Shown here piece after piece: positions 17,625-27,519 of a DNA stretch of 64,000 nt. How positions within the stretch are numbered: the first letter of the stretch is position 1; every line of letters starts with the position of its first letter. Source of the stretch: Phosphoribacter sp037046615 (GTDB lineage: Bacteria > Actinomycetota > Actinomycetes > Actinomycetales > Dermatophilaceae); assembly GCA_037046615.1 (NCBI GenBank), contig JBAOHD010000002.1, positions 1-64,000 on the forward strand. The letters run 5' to 3'. The notes under the pieces are model-generated. The model worked only from the letters and a program-made list of their open reading frames with translations, was not told where the DNA came from and did no database searches. A program made the translations under genes and the position numbers.

Positions 17625-19028
17625 GTGAGCCAACCTGCGCGGACTCCGACCACCCGGCCTCGGCCGACGACATTCACCACGGGTGGGTTTGGCGCGCCAG
17701 GGGAGTCCGAGCGTCGACCGCAGTGGTGGGAGTTGACGCGGGCGAGTGCCAAGCGACTCACCGTGGCTGCGGTCATGGCCGCCTTGATCCTCATGATCAC
17801 GGTGTGGGCGTTCCATGCGTTGAGCTCGTTCCTTTTCCTCCTCCTGCTGGCGTGGTTGCTGTCCATCGCGATGGAGCCGATGGTCCAGTGGCTCATCAAG
17901 CGAGGAATCAAGCGAGGGATGGCCTCGGCCATCGTGCTGTTCGGGATGATGCTCGCGAGCTTGGGCGTCGTGGCCCTCCTCGGACAGCTCTTCGTCGCGC
18001 AGGCCCAGCAACTCCGTGAGGCATTCCCCGCGGCAGTGAGCCAGGCGGTGCAGTGGGTCAACTCCACCTTCGACACCTCGTTCAACGTCGACCAAATCTA
18101 CGCCAACCTCCAGCTCACGCCGGAGCGCGTCGGGCAACTCGCGCAGCAGTTCGGTGGCGGCCTGCTGGGCGTCTTCGGCAGCGTCTTGACCGTCTTCGCG
18201 CAGCTTGTGACGATCCTCGTCTTCGCCTATTACCTCTCGGCCGACAGCATCAGCCTCCGGCAGACCATCGGGTCATGGATGCCGCAACGGCACCAGCCTG
18301 TGCTCATGACGATTTGGTCGATCGCCGTCGAGAAGACCGGTGGCTATGTCGTCTCCAAGCTCATCCTCGCGTTGCTCTCGGCCTTCTTCCACTGCGTCTT
18401 CTTCTGGATCATCCAGGTGCCGTTCTGGCTGCCGCTGGGGATCCTCGCCGGCATCGTGGGCCAGTTCGTGCCGATCATCGGCACCTACATCGGCGTCATC
18501 CTCCCGGGCTTGTTTGCCTTGCTCGACCAGCCGATCAAGGTGGTTTACATCGTCGTCTTCGCGACGATCTTCCAGCAGATCGAGAGCTACTGGTTTACGC
18601 CCAAGGTCTCCAACAAGACCATGGACATCCACCCCGCCGTCGCCCTCGGCGCGGTCTTCGTCGGTGTCGGTCTCTTCGGCCCGATCGGCGCCCTCATCGG
18701 CATCCCGGTCGCGGCTGCGGCCCTGGCGATCCTCGACACCCTCCGCCGGCGCCACGAACTCATGCCCGAGCTCGAGGAGTTGCAGGACGACGACGGGTCT
18801 GAGGACGACGGCTCCGACGACGGGACCGAGGACAGGCGAAGGGCGAGGACGAGTCGGACGACAGTGGGGGCGTCACGGGCTCACGCGGCCGGTGACGTCG
18901 CATTGGCCAAGGCCGTCGTCAAGGCAGCCGATGAATCCGACGCCGTCGTTGACGTCACCCGCACGACGACCCAGGTCAGGGTCACACCAGGGACCGAGGA
19001 TGACCACCACTCCAGCGGCCAACGCTGA
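17625..19028 (+). CDS. AI-2E / PerM-family transporter
   Basis: 467 residues from GTG 17625. Layout: basic Pro/Thr-rich N terminus, about eight transmembrane helices (including AVMAALILMITVWAFHALSS and LTVFAQLVTILVFAYYLSAD), and the conserved loop segment VGQFVPIIGTYIGVILPG of the AI-2E/UPF0118 family. A charged C-terminal tail (ELQDDDGSEDDGSDDG) is disordered. The family exports autoinducer-2 in E. coli or works as Na/H antiporters elsewhere, so the substrate here is unknown. The end overlaps the next gene by 29 bp. Confidence 0.9.
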   Translation: MSQPARTPTTRPRPTTFTTGGFGAPGESERRPQWWELTRASAKRLTVAAVMAALILMITVWAFHALSSFLFLLLLAWLLSIAMEPMVQWLIKRGIKRGMASAIVLFGMMLASLGVVALLGQLFVAQAQQLREAFPAAVSQAVQWVNSTFDTSFNVDQIYANLQLTPERVGQLAQQFGGGLLGVFGSVLTVFAQLVTILVFAYYLSADSISLRQTIGSWMPQRHQPVLMTIWSIAVEKTGGYVVSKLILALLSAFFHCVFFWIIQVPFWLPLGILAGIVGQFVPIIGTYIGVILPGLFALLDQPIKVVYIVVFATIFQQIESYWFTPKVSNKTMDIHPAVALGAVFVGVGLFGPIGALIGIPVAAAALAILDTLRRRHELMPELEELQDDDGSEDDGSDDGTEDRRRARTSRTTVGASRAHAAGDVALAKAVVKAADESDAVVDVTRTTTQVRVTPGTEDDHHSSGQR

Positions 19029-20614
19029 CCGCGCGCCACAGCACCAGCACCAGCACCAGCACCAGCACCAGCACCTGCCGCCGAGGTTCAACCTCACGGC
19101 ATACTGCCTCGCGCCAGCACCGATCCGGGCTGCGGCGGCCACGGGCCTGGTCGTCGTCCATGACGCCCACGCGCCGATCGAGGACGCCGAACGCTGGAGC
19201 TTCGGCGATCTCGACCGTGCTGTGCGGCGGGTCGGAGCGGGGCTCCTGGCGGCCGGCCTCCTCCCCGGCGACCGGCTCCTGCTGCGGATGGGCAACACGA
19301 GTGACGCCGCACTGCTGTTCTTCGGAGCCATCGCCGTGGGCGCTGTCGCGGTCCCGACGTCGGCGATGCTCACCGCCGATGAGGTCGCCTTCGTCGCCGC
19401 AGACGCCGAGCCTGCCCTCGTCGCAGCCGTGGCCGAGTTGCGGCATACCGTCCCTGCTGGGCTGCCCACGATCGGACCCGATGAGGTCGCCCGCTGGGTC
19501 GCGGGCGAGTCCGGGGAAGCCACTCACCTACGCCGACACCGCAGCCGACGACCCTGCCTTCCTCGTCTACACCTCGGGCACGACCGGGGAGCCGAAGGGT
19601 GTCCTGCACGCCCACCGGTCTGCGTGGGGACGGCGGCCGATGTATGCCGGTTGGCTGGGGATCGGCCCCGGCGACGTCCTGCTCCACGCGGGGGCGTTCA
19701 ACTGGACCTACACCCTCGGGGTCGGGTTGACCGACCCGTGGGCCTCCGGCGCCACGTCCGTGATCTACAACGGGCCGCGTGACCCAGCCGTGTGGGGTCG
19801 GCTCATCGCGATGACGGGGGCGACCCTTTTCGCGGCCGTCCCGGGGGTCTACCGGCAACTCCTCGCCAGCCATGGGGTCGAGGGCACTGATCTCACGTCA
19901 CTGCGGCACGGACTGACGGCGGGAGAGGCGTTGACGCCCGGCCTGCACACCGAGTGGGTCGAAGCAACGGGCAAGCCGCTCTACGAAGCACTGGGCATGA
20001 GTGAGATCTCCACCTACATCTCCTCCGGCCCTCACGTGCCGACCCGTCCGGGGTCGCCGGGCAAGCCTCAGCGAGGCCGGCGCATCGGCATCCTCCCCCT
20101 CGAGCCGGGACTCGACCTCGATGCCGAAGTCGAGCCGGGTCAGGCCGGGCTGCTCGCGGTCCATCGCAGTGACCCTGGGCTCATGCTCGGCTACTGGCGA
20201 CGCCCCGAGGAGGACGCCAAGGCCTTCCGAGGGTCGTGGTTCGTCGGTGGCGACCTCGCCCACGTCGACCTGGACGGCTATGTCATCCACCATGGTCGGG
20301 CTGACGACGTCATGAACGCCCAGGGATATCGCGTGTCGCCGCAGGAGGTCGAAAAGGTCCTCGCCGGCGCTCCCGGAGTCGCCGACGTGGGGGTCACCGA
20401 GGTCGCGGTGCGACCCGGCGTCGGGATCATCACCGCGTTCGTGGTCCCCGCTGTCGGCGCGCGTGGCGACCCAGCGCAGATCATCGCGTATGCCGGGGAT
20501 CACCTCGCGGCATACAAGCTCCCCAAGGAGGTCCGCTGGGTGGCGACCTTGCCGCGCACCGCCAATGGCAAGGTGCTCCGGCGTCACCTGGCCGACTGTC
20601 CGCCCCTTCCCTGA
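19000..20614 (+). CDS. AMP-forming acyl-CoA synthetase, one frameshift
   Basis: ANL-superfamily ligase that activates a carboxylate as the acyl-AMP and then the CoA thioester. Motifs: A3 loop VYTSGTTGEPKGVLHAH, LYEALGMSEISTY, GYWRRPEEDAKAF, WFVGGDLAHVD, hinge GRADDVMNAQGYRVSPQEVE, and the catalytic Lys in PRTANGKVLRRHL. The closest type is the benzoate/short-chain acyl ligases, with about 537 residues. The frame changes near 19515, where one extra G in TCCGGGGAAGCC splits it. The ATG at 19000 overlaps the upstream gene. The N terminus has a Gln-His repeat encoded by CAGCAC hexamers. Confidence 0.88.
19039..19074 (+). repeat. Six perfect CAGCAC hexamers encoding a Gln-His tract
   Basis: Six consecutive CAGCAC units lie near codon 14 of the acyl-CoA ligase. 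Read in frame they give alternating Gln and His, a potential metal-binding tail. Because the unit is a multiple of three, slippage changes length without changing frame. Confidence 0.9.
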
Positions 20615-20633
20615 CCTGGATGGCACACGCAGT

Positions 20634-20668
20634 CGAGCCCCCACCTCCTCGAGGAAGGTGGGGGCTCG
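20634..20668. terminator. Perfect hairpin terminator between convergent genes
   Basis: Arms CGAGCCCCCACCT (20634-20646) and AGGTGGGGGCTCG (20656-20668) are perfect complements with a 9-nt loop. It lies 20 bp after the ligase stop and 34 bp before the permease stop on the other strand, so it can end both transcripts. A short AT stretch follows on the plus side. Confidence 0.85.
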
Positions 20669-20701
20669 ATTCGGGTGCCGCGGCTCGTGCGGCGCCCAGA
20701 C

Positions 20702-22273
20702 CTAGCTGTGCGTCGGGGAGTCGCCGCTCGTCGAGTGCGGGCCAGGGTGGGAGAAGTCCGGCGCCGGGATGTCCGGGGCACCCTGGGCCAGTCGAGAGTT
20801 GTTCTTGCTGTAGACGAAGTAGATGACCAGGCCGAGCAGCATCCAGATGATGAAGCGGACCCAGGTTTCTGCCGGCAGCGTGAGCATGAGGTAGAACGAT
20901 GCCGCGGCTGCGAGGTAGGGGATGAACGGGTTGCCCGGCACCTTGAACGACCGCTTGAGGTCGGGGCGGCGACGGCGCAGGACCGGGATCGACAGCGACA
21001 CGAGGCAGAAGGCCGACAGCGTGCCGATGTTGACCATTTCCTCGAGCTTGCCGATCGGCGTGAACGCCGCGATGCACGCGACGAGCGTGCCGATGATGAC
21101 CGTGATCTTGACCGGGGTGCCGGTCTTGGGGTTGGTCGTGCCGAGCGACTTGGGCAGGAGCCAGTCGCGGCTCATCGCGAAGACGACCCGGCTCGCACCG
21201 ATGAGGAGGGTCATGACGACGGTCGTGAGACCTGCGACCGCACCGGCGGCGATGAGGGTGGCATACCCGCTCTTGCCGACGTGTTCGAACGCGGTGGCCA
21301 GGGACGCCTTCACCGAGATCTCGTTGTAGGGGAGCATCCCGGTGATGACGAGGGTGACACCGACGTAGAGCAAGGTGCAGATGACCAGCGATCCGATGAT
21401 GCCGATCGGCAGGTCGCGCTGCGGGTTCTTGGCTTCCTCGGCGGTGGTCGCAACGACGTCGAACCCGATGTAGGCGAAGAAGACGAGCGAGGCGCCGGCG
21501 AAGATCCCCATGACCCCGAAGGTCGTCGGCTGGATGCCGAAGAGGGTCTGCAGCAGCGGCGAGGTCCACACGTTGTGGCCAGCTTCCGCTGCAGGCACCG
21601 CAGGTGGGATGAACGGCGAGTAGTTGGCGGTGTTGATGAAGCCGATGCCGGCGAAGATGACGAACAGGACGATGAAGAGCTTGATCGCGACGAGGACGAG
21701 GTTGACCCGCATCGACTCCTTGATCCCCTTGGCGACCAGTGCCGTGAGCACGGCGACGAGCAGCAGTGCCGGCAGATCGAAGCTCGAGCCGTAGGCGAGG
21801 TTTTCGGGGATCGTGATGCCCAGGTGACCGAGGAAGACCCCTAGGTATGCCGACCAGCCCTGGGCCACGACGCTGGCGCCGAGCATGAGCTCGAGCAGGA
21901 GGTCCCACCCGATGATCCACGCGACGAACTCGCCGAGCGTGGCATACGAGAAGGTGTATGCCGAGCCACTCACCGGCACGGTCGAGGCGAACTCCGCGTA
22001 GCAGAGGGCGGCCAACCCACAGGCCGCAGCAGCGATGACGAAGCTAATGACGACGGCTGGCCCGGCGACGGTGGCGGCCGCTCGACCGGTGAGGGTGAAG
22101 ATGCCGGCGCCGATGATGACGCCGATGCCGAAGACCGTGAGGTCAAGTGCACTCAGCCGCTTCTTGAGCTGATACTCCGCCTCGGTGGTCTCGGCGATGG
22201 ACTGCTCGATGGTCTTGGTGCGGAAGATGCCGGTCGTGCGCATCGGCTTGGGTTGGCCTGGCGCGGTGCTCAT
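20702..22273 (-). CDS. APC-superfamily amino-acid permease
   Basis: 523 residues from ATG 22273 with 12 or more predicted transmembrane helices. The first helix carries FGIGVIIGAGIFTLTG, the Gly-rich unwound substrate site of APC transporters. CYAEFASTVPVSGSAYTFSY (TM3 region) and FFAYIGFDVVATTAEEAKNPQRDLP are diagnostic of the cationic-amino-acid-transporter/YfnA branch. Likely a proton-coupled uptake system at the cytoplasmic membrane; the exact amino acid is not predictable. The gene is intact and is followed by the hairpin at 20634. Confidence 0.93.
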   Translation of the reverse strand: MSTAPGQPKPMRTTGIFRTKTIEQSIAETTEAEYQLKKRLSALDLTVFGIGVIIGAGIFTLTGRAAATVAGPAVVISFVIAAAACGLAALCYAEFASTVPVSGSAYTFSYATLGEFVAWIIGWDLLLELMLGASVVAQGWSAYLGVFLGHLGITIPENLAYGSSFDLPALLLVAVLTALVAKGIKESMRVNLVLVAIKLFIVLFVIFAGIGFINTANYSPFIPPAVPAAEAGHNVWTSPLLQTLFGIQPTTFGVMGIFAGASLVFFAYIGFDVVATTAEEAKNPQRDLPIGIIGSLVICTLLYVGVTLVITGMLPYNEISVKASLATAFEHVGKSGYATLIAAGAVAGLTTVVMTLLIGASRVVFAMSRDWLLPKSLGTTNPKTGTPVKITVIIGTLVACIAAFTPIGKLEEMVNIGTLSAFCLVSLSIPVLRRRRPDLKRSFKVPGNPFIPYLAAAASFYLMLTLPAETWVRFIIWMLLGLVIYFVYSKNNSRLAQGAPDIPAPDFSHPGPHSTSGDSPTHS

Positions 22274-22445
22274 GTGGTCACGTCCGTCCTCGCGACACGT
22301 CGGGAGACGCGTGATCGCGGCTTTGGCGGGCCGGCGGGTCGCCGGATGATGAGGGGACGCTACCGTGATGTGACGAATATCTCCATGCGAAACTGACCGC
22401 GGTCAACGCTCGATCAGGTCGACGACATCCTGACCGGCTGTTCGG

Positions 22446-24682
22446 CTAATGCCCTCTCGCAGTGGGCTCCTGCGCGAGGTCGCGGGTCACTCCGGTCAGT
22501 CCCAGCCACCATTGGTCGGCTGGGCGACGGTGGGTGACGTCGACGAGGTCGGTCATCTCCGACATCGGATGGGTCGTGAGCTGGCCTCCCTCGAGCCCGA
22601 TCATGAGGGCGTCGGGGCGACCGGCGGCAAGGGCCTTGGTCAGCGCATCGATGGCCCCGGCGGCGAGTCGGGTCGCGAGCACGCGGTCAAAGGGAGTCGG
22701 GTTGCCGCCTTGTTGCACGTGGCCCAGCACGACTTGTCGGACGTCGAAGAGCGTGGCGCCCTCGGCCTCGAACACCCGCGTGATGGCCTCGGTCGTGTAA
22801 TGAGCGTCCGCGCCTTCAGCCCGCAGGACGAGGAAAAGGGAGCGGCCTTGGGCAAAGCGCGTCGTCATCCGATCGACGTCCTGCGACAGCAGGGCCAAGG
22901 AGATGCCCTCTTCGGGCAGGTAGGCCTGCTCGGCGCCGCTGGACATTGCCGCCATCAGGGTGAGATAGCCGCATTGGCGTCCCATCGTCTCGATGACGAA
23001 ACATCGGTTGGTCGCCATCGCCGACTGCTTGATCCGGTCGATGCTCTCGACGATGGTGTTGAGCGCCGTGTCGGCACCGATCGACAACTCCGTGCCAGGG
23101 AGGTTGTTGTCGATGGTCGCGGGCACGCACACCATGGGGATCGCCAACGCGGGCAAGTGGGTCCGCTCTCGGGCGAGGCGGTGGATCGTCGTGTAGCCCG
23201 TGTAGCCCCCGATGAGCATGAGCGCGTCGATGTGGTGCTCCTCGATGGCGCGCGCGACGGCATACATCTGCTCGTCGGAGAGCGGGGTGCGGCGGGTGCC
23301 CAACTCGGCGCCGCCGAGCGCCGTCCACCCGTCGACGTCCGCCAGCGAAAGGGGCCGGACTCGCCCGGAGAGCAACCCGGTGAGGCCGCCCTCGACACCG
23401 ACCAGATCGTGGCCCTGATCCGAGCCCAGGCGGACCGCAGCCCGGACGGCAGCGTTCATGCCGGGTGCCAGACCACCGTCGTGGACGATCGCGATGCGCC
23501 GGGGCGTCCCTTGGGGTGCCGGGCGCGGATGTGAGAGGCGACGCAGCAGCGCAAACAGCTGAGCGTAGCTCTCCCCGCGCGCGGCGAGAGCACGGGCAGA
23601 GTCACCCCGGTCGAGCAGGTCGGCGATCGCGCGGTTGTCGGTCACCGATCGCATGAGGGGCGTGCGGCGGACCCGATTACGGTGCACGCCAATGAGTTGC
23701 GCGCCGTCGTGCGGGCGGGCGCTCAGGAGGGCACTGGCCGCGTCATAGCCCATCATTGTGGCCATCGAGCGGTCGAACGCGCTCGGGGTGCCACCGCGTT
23801 GCACGTGACCGAGGATCGTGACGCGGGCCTGTTCGCCAAGCCTCGACTCGAGCTCGGCCCGCACATGGTCTGCGGTGATCCGCGCTCCCGAGGTGTCCCG
23901 GGCCCCCTCGGCCACCACCACGATCGAGTCCTTGCGCCCGAGACTGCGCGCCCGGCGGAGGCTGTCGCACATCTCGTCCTGCCAGCCGGGGCCGGGTGGA
24001 GCTTCGGGGATGAGGGCGAAGTCGCAGCCACCTGCGATGGCGGCGGCGAGGGCGAGGTAGCCGCACCGGCGCCCCATCACCTCGATGACGAACGTGCGCT
24101 GGTGACTTGCGGCGGTCGAGGAGATCGCGTCGATCGCCTCGACAATGCGGTGGAGGGCACTGTCGGCGCCGATTGTCATGTCGGTGCCCACCATGTCGTT
24201 GTCGATGGACCCGACGATCCCGGCGATGTGGAGCCTCGGGTGGGCCTGCGCCACCTCGGCGGACACGTCTCCCGCGGCGACGAGTTCAGCGAGCAGGACT
24301 GGCCCACTCTCGGGCGAGCTGGTCGGCCCCGGACAGGCTGCCGTCGCCCCCGATGACGACGAGTCGATCGATCCCGAGAGTCGCGAGGTTGCGGGCCGCG
24401 CGTCGCCGCCCGGCGCGCTCGCGGAAGTCGGCGCTTCGAGCGGTGCCGATGACCGTGCCGCCCTGGTGTTGGATCCCGCTGACGTCGCTCCAACTCAGGG
24501 GTCTGATCTGCTCCCCGCCGTCGATCGCCCCCTGGAACCCGTTGCGGATCGCGAAGACCTCGGCCCCGAAGCGGATCGACGCACGCACCACGGCACGGAC
24601 GGCGGCATTCATCCCCTGGGCGTCGCCTCCGCTGGTCAGGACTGCGATCCGTCGCGTGGTCAGGTGATGCCGTTGAAGCCAT
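22446..24682 (-). CDS. Tandem-domain 6-phosphofructokinase, two frameshifts near the N terminus
   Basis: Two complete PFK domains in one chain of about 745 residues. The N-terminal half is canonical: RRIAVLTSGGDAQGMNAAVR, VIGGDGSLSGADQL, GSIDNDMVGTD and VMGRRCGYLAL. The second half starts at RRIAIVHDGGLAPGMNAA and has VLGHVQQGGNPTPFDR, but IGGDGS is replaced by IGGYTGY and IDND by TIDNN, which should cripple ATP/Mg binding. This recalls eukaryotic PFKs, where the C-terminal half is regulatory. One extra G near 24290 splits the frame; another shift lies near 24665, so the start (ATG 24682) is uncertain. Confidence 0.85.
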
Positions 24683-24802
24683 AACTCTCATCCTGCCCCC
24701 CACTCACCTCAGGGGGCCAACCCGACGGACAACGGACGGCGATCGCAGGGCATCGGCGCGGAGACGGCCTGGCAACGGGCTGGCAACTGCACGGCGGCAG
24801 CG

Positions 24803-24843
24803 GGGACGGCACGGCATACGAGGCTCGTATGCCGTGCCGTCCC
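24803..24843. terminator. 41-bp near-perfect palindrome, likely terminator or protein site
   Basis: GGGACGGCACGGCATACGAG and CTCGTATGCCGTGCCGTCCC are exact complements separated by one base. As RNA it folds with a 5-nt loop. It contains one GGCATAC and one GTATGCC, the recurring genome heptamer. It lies upstream of phosphofructokinase and 28 bp beyond the PspC stop, so it could terminate the minus-strand pspC transcript. Confidence 0.75.
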
Positions 24844-24870
24844 GACCGCGCGCCCGTGGGTGTCCGAGGA

Positions 24871-25377
24871 CTACCAGCGCTGAGCGTCCTGCGGAGTGGC
24901 CCGCCGGTGGCCGGCGGAGTGAGCCACCGGCGATGCTGGACCCCGCGCTGGCGACTGGAGCCGGTCGACCGTGCGGGTGAAGGCGAGGTAGGCGAAGACC
25001 GCGCCAGCGATGAGGACGACGGTCCAGAAGCCGCTCAGCGGGTGCGGGTCGGGCAGGATGGAGAGCGCGGCGAGGACGAGCAGGACGATCGAGCCGGTGC
25101 TGGCCCTGGCGCAGCGCGCGCTCCACGTGGAGGCTTGTCCAGCGGTGTCGGGCAGCAGCAGCCAGGCGAGCAGGTACGCCGGGACGCCGATGCCCGAGGA
25201 GGGCGAGGACGACGGCGCCGATGCGGGTGATCTTGGTCGAGATCCCGAGGTGGGCGGCGACGGCGGCGCAGACGCCGGCGATGCGTGCGGTCGGTGGTCG
25301 CGCGGCGGAGTGGGGCTGCGCCGCAGGGTGTCGAAGAAGCGGTCGAGCGAGGTGTGCGGGGCGGTCGTGGTGGTCAT
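24871..25377 (-). CDS. PspC domain membrane protein, two compensating frameshifts
   Basis: The start is ATG 25377 (MTTTTAPHTSLDRFF). The N terminus SLDRFFDTLRRSP is typical of actinobacterial PspC proteins. In another frame the next segment reads RIAGVCAAVAAHLG then KITRIGAVVLALLG, the PspC core helix, and the listed frame resumes with VPAYLLAWLLLPD. One extra base on each side (near 25190 and 25275) explains this. A second hydrophobic helix, SGFWTVVLIAGAVFAYLAF, follows. PspC proteins sense envelope stress; the local partner is unknown. Confidence 0.78.
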   Translation of the reverse strand: MTTTTAPHTSLDRFFDTLRRSPTPPRDHRPHASPASAPPSPPTSGSRPRSPASAPSSSPSSGIGVPAYLLAWLLLPDTAGQASTWSARCARASTGSIVLLVLAALSILPDPHPLSGFWTVVLIAGAVFAYLAFTRTVDRLQSPARGPASPVAHSAGHRRATPQDAQRW

Positions 25378-25532
25378 GTCACCACTGTGCGCCCGACGAG
25401 TGTGTCTGGCGGCCATGAGGGCCGGCCCCGAGCCTACCCCTGACTCGCCCCTGAGTCAGCGGACACCAGTCGGGGGAACGCGAACGCCGCAGGTGCCGTT
25501 GTGCGGCACGCCTGCGGCGCGGTGTGAGGCTG

Positions 25533-25576
25533 GTGGCCAGGGGCGGGGTCGAACCGCCGACCTTCCGATTTTCAGT
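25533..25576. repeat. Left attachment site, 44-bp direct repeat of tRNA-Phe 3' part
   Basis: Identical to 44443-44486. It covers the tRNA-Phe segment from the anticodon loop to the 3' end but lacks the 5' half, so it is a partial tRNA copy left by site-specific integration. The repeat ends at TTTTCAGT, after which the two sites diverge. Confidence 0.93.
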
Positions 25577-25671
25577 TCGAGACGGGCTGTCCCAGAACGT
25601 TTTTGGGAGCACGTTTCGTGCTCAACGCCTCCTCGAATCGTGCGGTCGCATCGGGTTCTGTTCGGTGTGCG

Positions 25672-25689
25672 GTTAGCAAAGTGTTAGCA
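25672..25689. promoter_or_regulatory. Paired GTTAGCA repeats, possible integrase arm sites
   Basis: Two GTTAGCA copies at 25672 and 25683 lie about 95 bp inside the left attachment repeat, in a 277-bp stretch without genes before the excisionase. A matching pair occurs inside the right end at 44378 and 44388. The symmetric placement suggests recombinase or excisionase arm-type sites. Confidence 0.45.
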
Positions 25690-25853
25690 GCGGGGTGGGT
25701 CTTGGCGCTCATCCCGTCCGGGCCCGGATCCGTGCGGTGGTCACCAAACCACGGAAGGCCAGGTGTCCACAAGAGCCCCGTCGGACGCTTTCGGATGCAA
25801 GCCGGCCCCCACCCAATGACGACGTGGCGGGCCTCACGAGGGAAGGGAACACC

Positions 25854-26057
25854 ATGGAGGACAAGATGCTCTACACGCTGACCGACGTCGCGGCCGCGTT
25901 GAGCGTGGGCCGCAGCAAGGTCTACGAGCTGGTCCGTAGCGGGGCGTTGCCCTCGGTGCGGATCGGCGGGTCGCGTCGGGTCCGCGGGGAGGATCTGGCG
26001 GCCTACGTCGACTCCCTGCAGCGTGTGCCCGCGGCTCCGCTGGCGGGTGCCCGATGA
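25854..26057 (+). CDS. Excisionase / HTH_17 DNA-binding protein
   Basis: 67 residues from ATG 25854, preceded by GAGGGAAGGGAAC. It is a single winged-HTH of the MerR-like excisionase class: YTLTDVAAALSVGRSKVYEL (HTH) and GALPSVRIGGSRRVRGEDL (wing). Its stop overlaps the integrase start by 4 bp, the classic xis-int arrangement of actinobacterial integrative elements. It should bias the integrase toward excision of the island. Confidence 0.9.
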   Translation: MEDKMLYTLTDVAAALSVGRSKVYELVRSGALPSVRIGGSRRVRGEDLAAYVDSLQRVPAAPLAGAR

Positions 26058-27329
26058 GCAGCGCCCGCCAGGGCGGTGCGGCGCCGAAGCTGCGCAACGG
26101 GGTGATCCGGCGCGGGAACAGCTGGTCCTACGTGATCCGGGTGACCGACAGCGCCGGGGTCAGCAAACCCCGATGGGTGGGCGGCTTCCCCACCGAGGCC
26201 GCGGCCAAACGCGCCCGGGACGAAGCGAGGATCGCCGCCGGCCGGGGCGAGTTCGTCGACCGCAGCACGGTGACCGTGGGGGAGTACCTGGACCGGTGGC
26301 TCCTGGCGCACGCCCTCGAAGTCAAGCCCCGCACCCGCGCCGGCTACGAACACCTCATCAACACCTACGTGGCGCCGCGGATCGGGCGGATCCGGTTGCA
26401 GGCCCTGCGCCCGGCGGACCTGAGCACCCTGTACCGGCAGCTCATGGAATCCGGTGGGCGGGGAGGCAAACCGCTGTCGGCGCGGTCGGTTGAGTACGTG
26501 CACGCGGTACTGCGCAAGGCGTTCGCAGACGCCGTACGCAACGACCAGATCCTCACGACCAACCCGGCCGAGCGGGCCAAACGGCCCCGCAAGGAGCAAG
26601 CTGCCGCGGTCGTCATGTGGACCGCAGACGACCTGGCCTCCTTCCTGGCCACGACCACGGGGCACCGGCTGCACGGGTACTTCCGCCTCGCCGCGTACAC
26701 CGGCGCCCGGCGCGGGGAGCTGATGAACCTGCGCTGGACCGACGTCCACCTCGGCGACGGACACGGCCAGGGCGCGTTCGTGCGGCTGCGCGGGACCGTG
26801 TCGGTCATCAACGGGGTGAGGGTCGAGGGCAGCACCAAGGGCGGGCGGGAACGCACCGTCAGCATCGACCCGGGCACCGCAGCGGTCCTGGCCGAGCACC
26901 GCCGACGCCAGGAGAGCGAACGCATCCAGGCGGGGACGTTGTGGGTGGGCGGGGAGCCACGTCTTCCGCCGCGAGCTCGGCGAACCGCTGTTCCCCGACA
27001 CCCCCACCGCGTTGATGGCCAAGCTGCAACGCCAGCACAACACCAGTGCGGCACAGGCCGGCACCTCACCGTTGCCGGTGATCCGGCTGCACGACCTGCG
27101 CCACCTGCACGCCACCCTCCTCCTCAAGGCGGGCGTCCCGGTGCATGACGTCGCCGCCAGGCTCGGGCACGCCGACCCCGCCATCACCCTGAGGGTCTAC
27201 GCCCACGTCCTGGACGACCAGGCCAGCGGTGCCGCCACCACCTTCGAGAATCTCGTCAAGGGTCCTGCCAAACTCCCGATAGAGCGACAGCGTCCTCTAT
27301 CTGGAGCGACCGGATGCCGCGATCACTAG
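26054..27329 (+). CDS. Tyrosine-recombinase integrase, one frameshift
   Basis: Phage-type integrase. The N-terminal AP2-like/arm-binding region (RNGVIRRGNSWSYVIRVTD) is followed by a SAM-like core-binding domain and the catalytic domain with the first Arg in YTGARRGELMNLRW, then LHDLRHLHATLLLKAG (His-x-x-Arg), RLGHADPAITLRVYAHV (His and nucleophile Tyr). One extra G near 26957 shifts the frame between GTLWVGG and HVFRRELGEPLFPD. Repaired length is about 424 residues. Adjacent to xis and the left attachment site, it is the island's own integrase. Confidence 0.92.
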
Positions 27330-27400
27330 ACGCGGCATCCGCATGGATGGCGTCCGCGGCGTCGTGCGAATGAGGGCTCACGGCGTGGGAGGCCTTCCGT
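27300..27400 (-). pseudogene. Remnant of a cation-efflux transporter N terminus
   Basis: The minus strand encodes SHAVSPHSHDAADAI followed by SSDRGIRSL, nearly the same as residues 27-55 of the intact transporter at 42742-43773 (HAVSPHSHDAADSI, ASDRGIRAV). The DNA is also similar to 43618-43700. Neither start nor downstream domains remain, and the integrase 3' end runs into it. It looks like a deletion or duplication scar. Confidence 0.75.
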
Positions 27401-27519
27401 GGTCGTGGTCGACTTGACAGGTGCATTCCGACGGCATCGGGCCTGCGGGGACAAGGACCAGAGGGTCTTCTGTCGATGGCGACGCCAAGTTGACACAGGC
27501 GCAGCCGAGGAACACAGTG

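Noticed and set aside
20675..21844. 389-residue plus-strand frame rich in Arg, Asp and Gly
   Set aside because: Antisense shadow of the amino-acid permease, whose frame has clear membrane helices and APC motifs.
22449..23534. 361-residue plus-strand frame
   Set aside because: Antisense to the second phosphofructokinase domain, with no recognisable motif.
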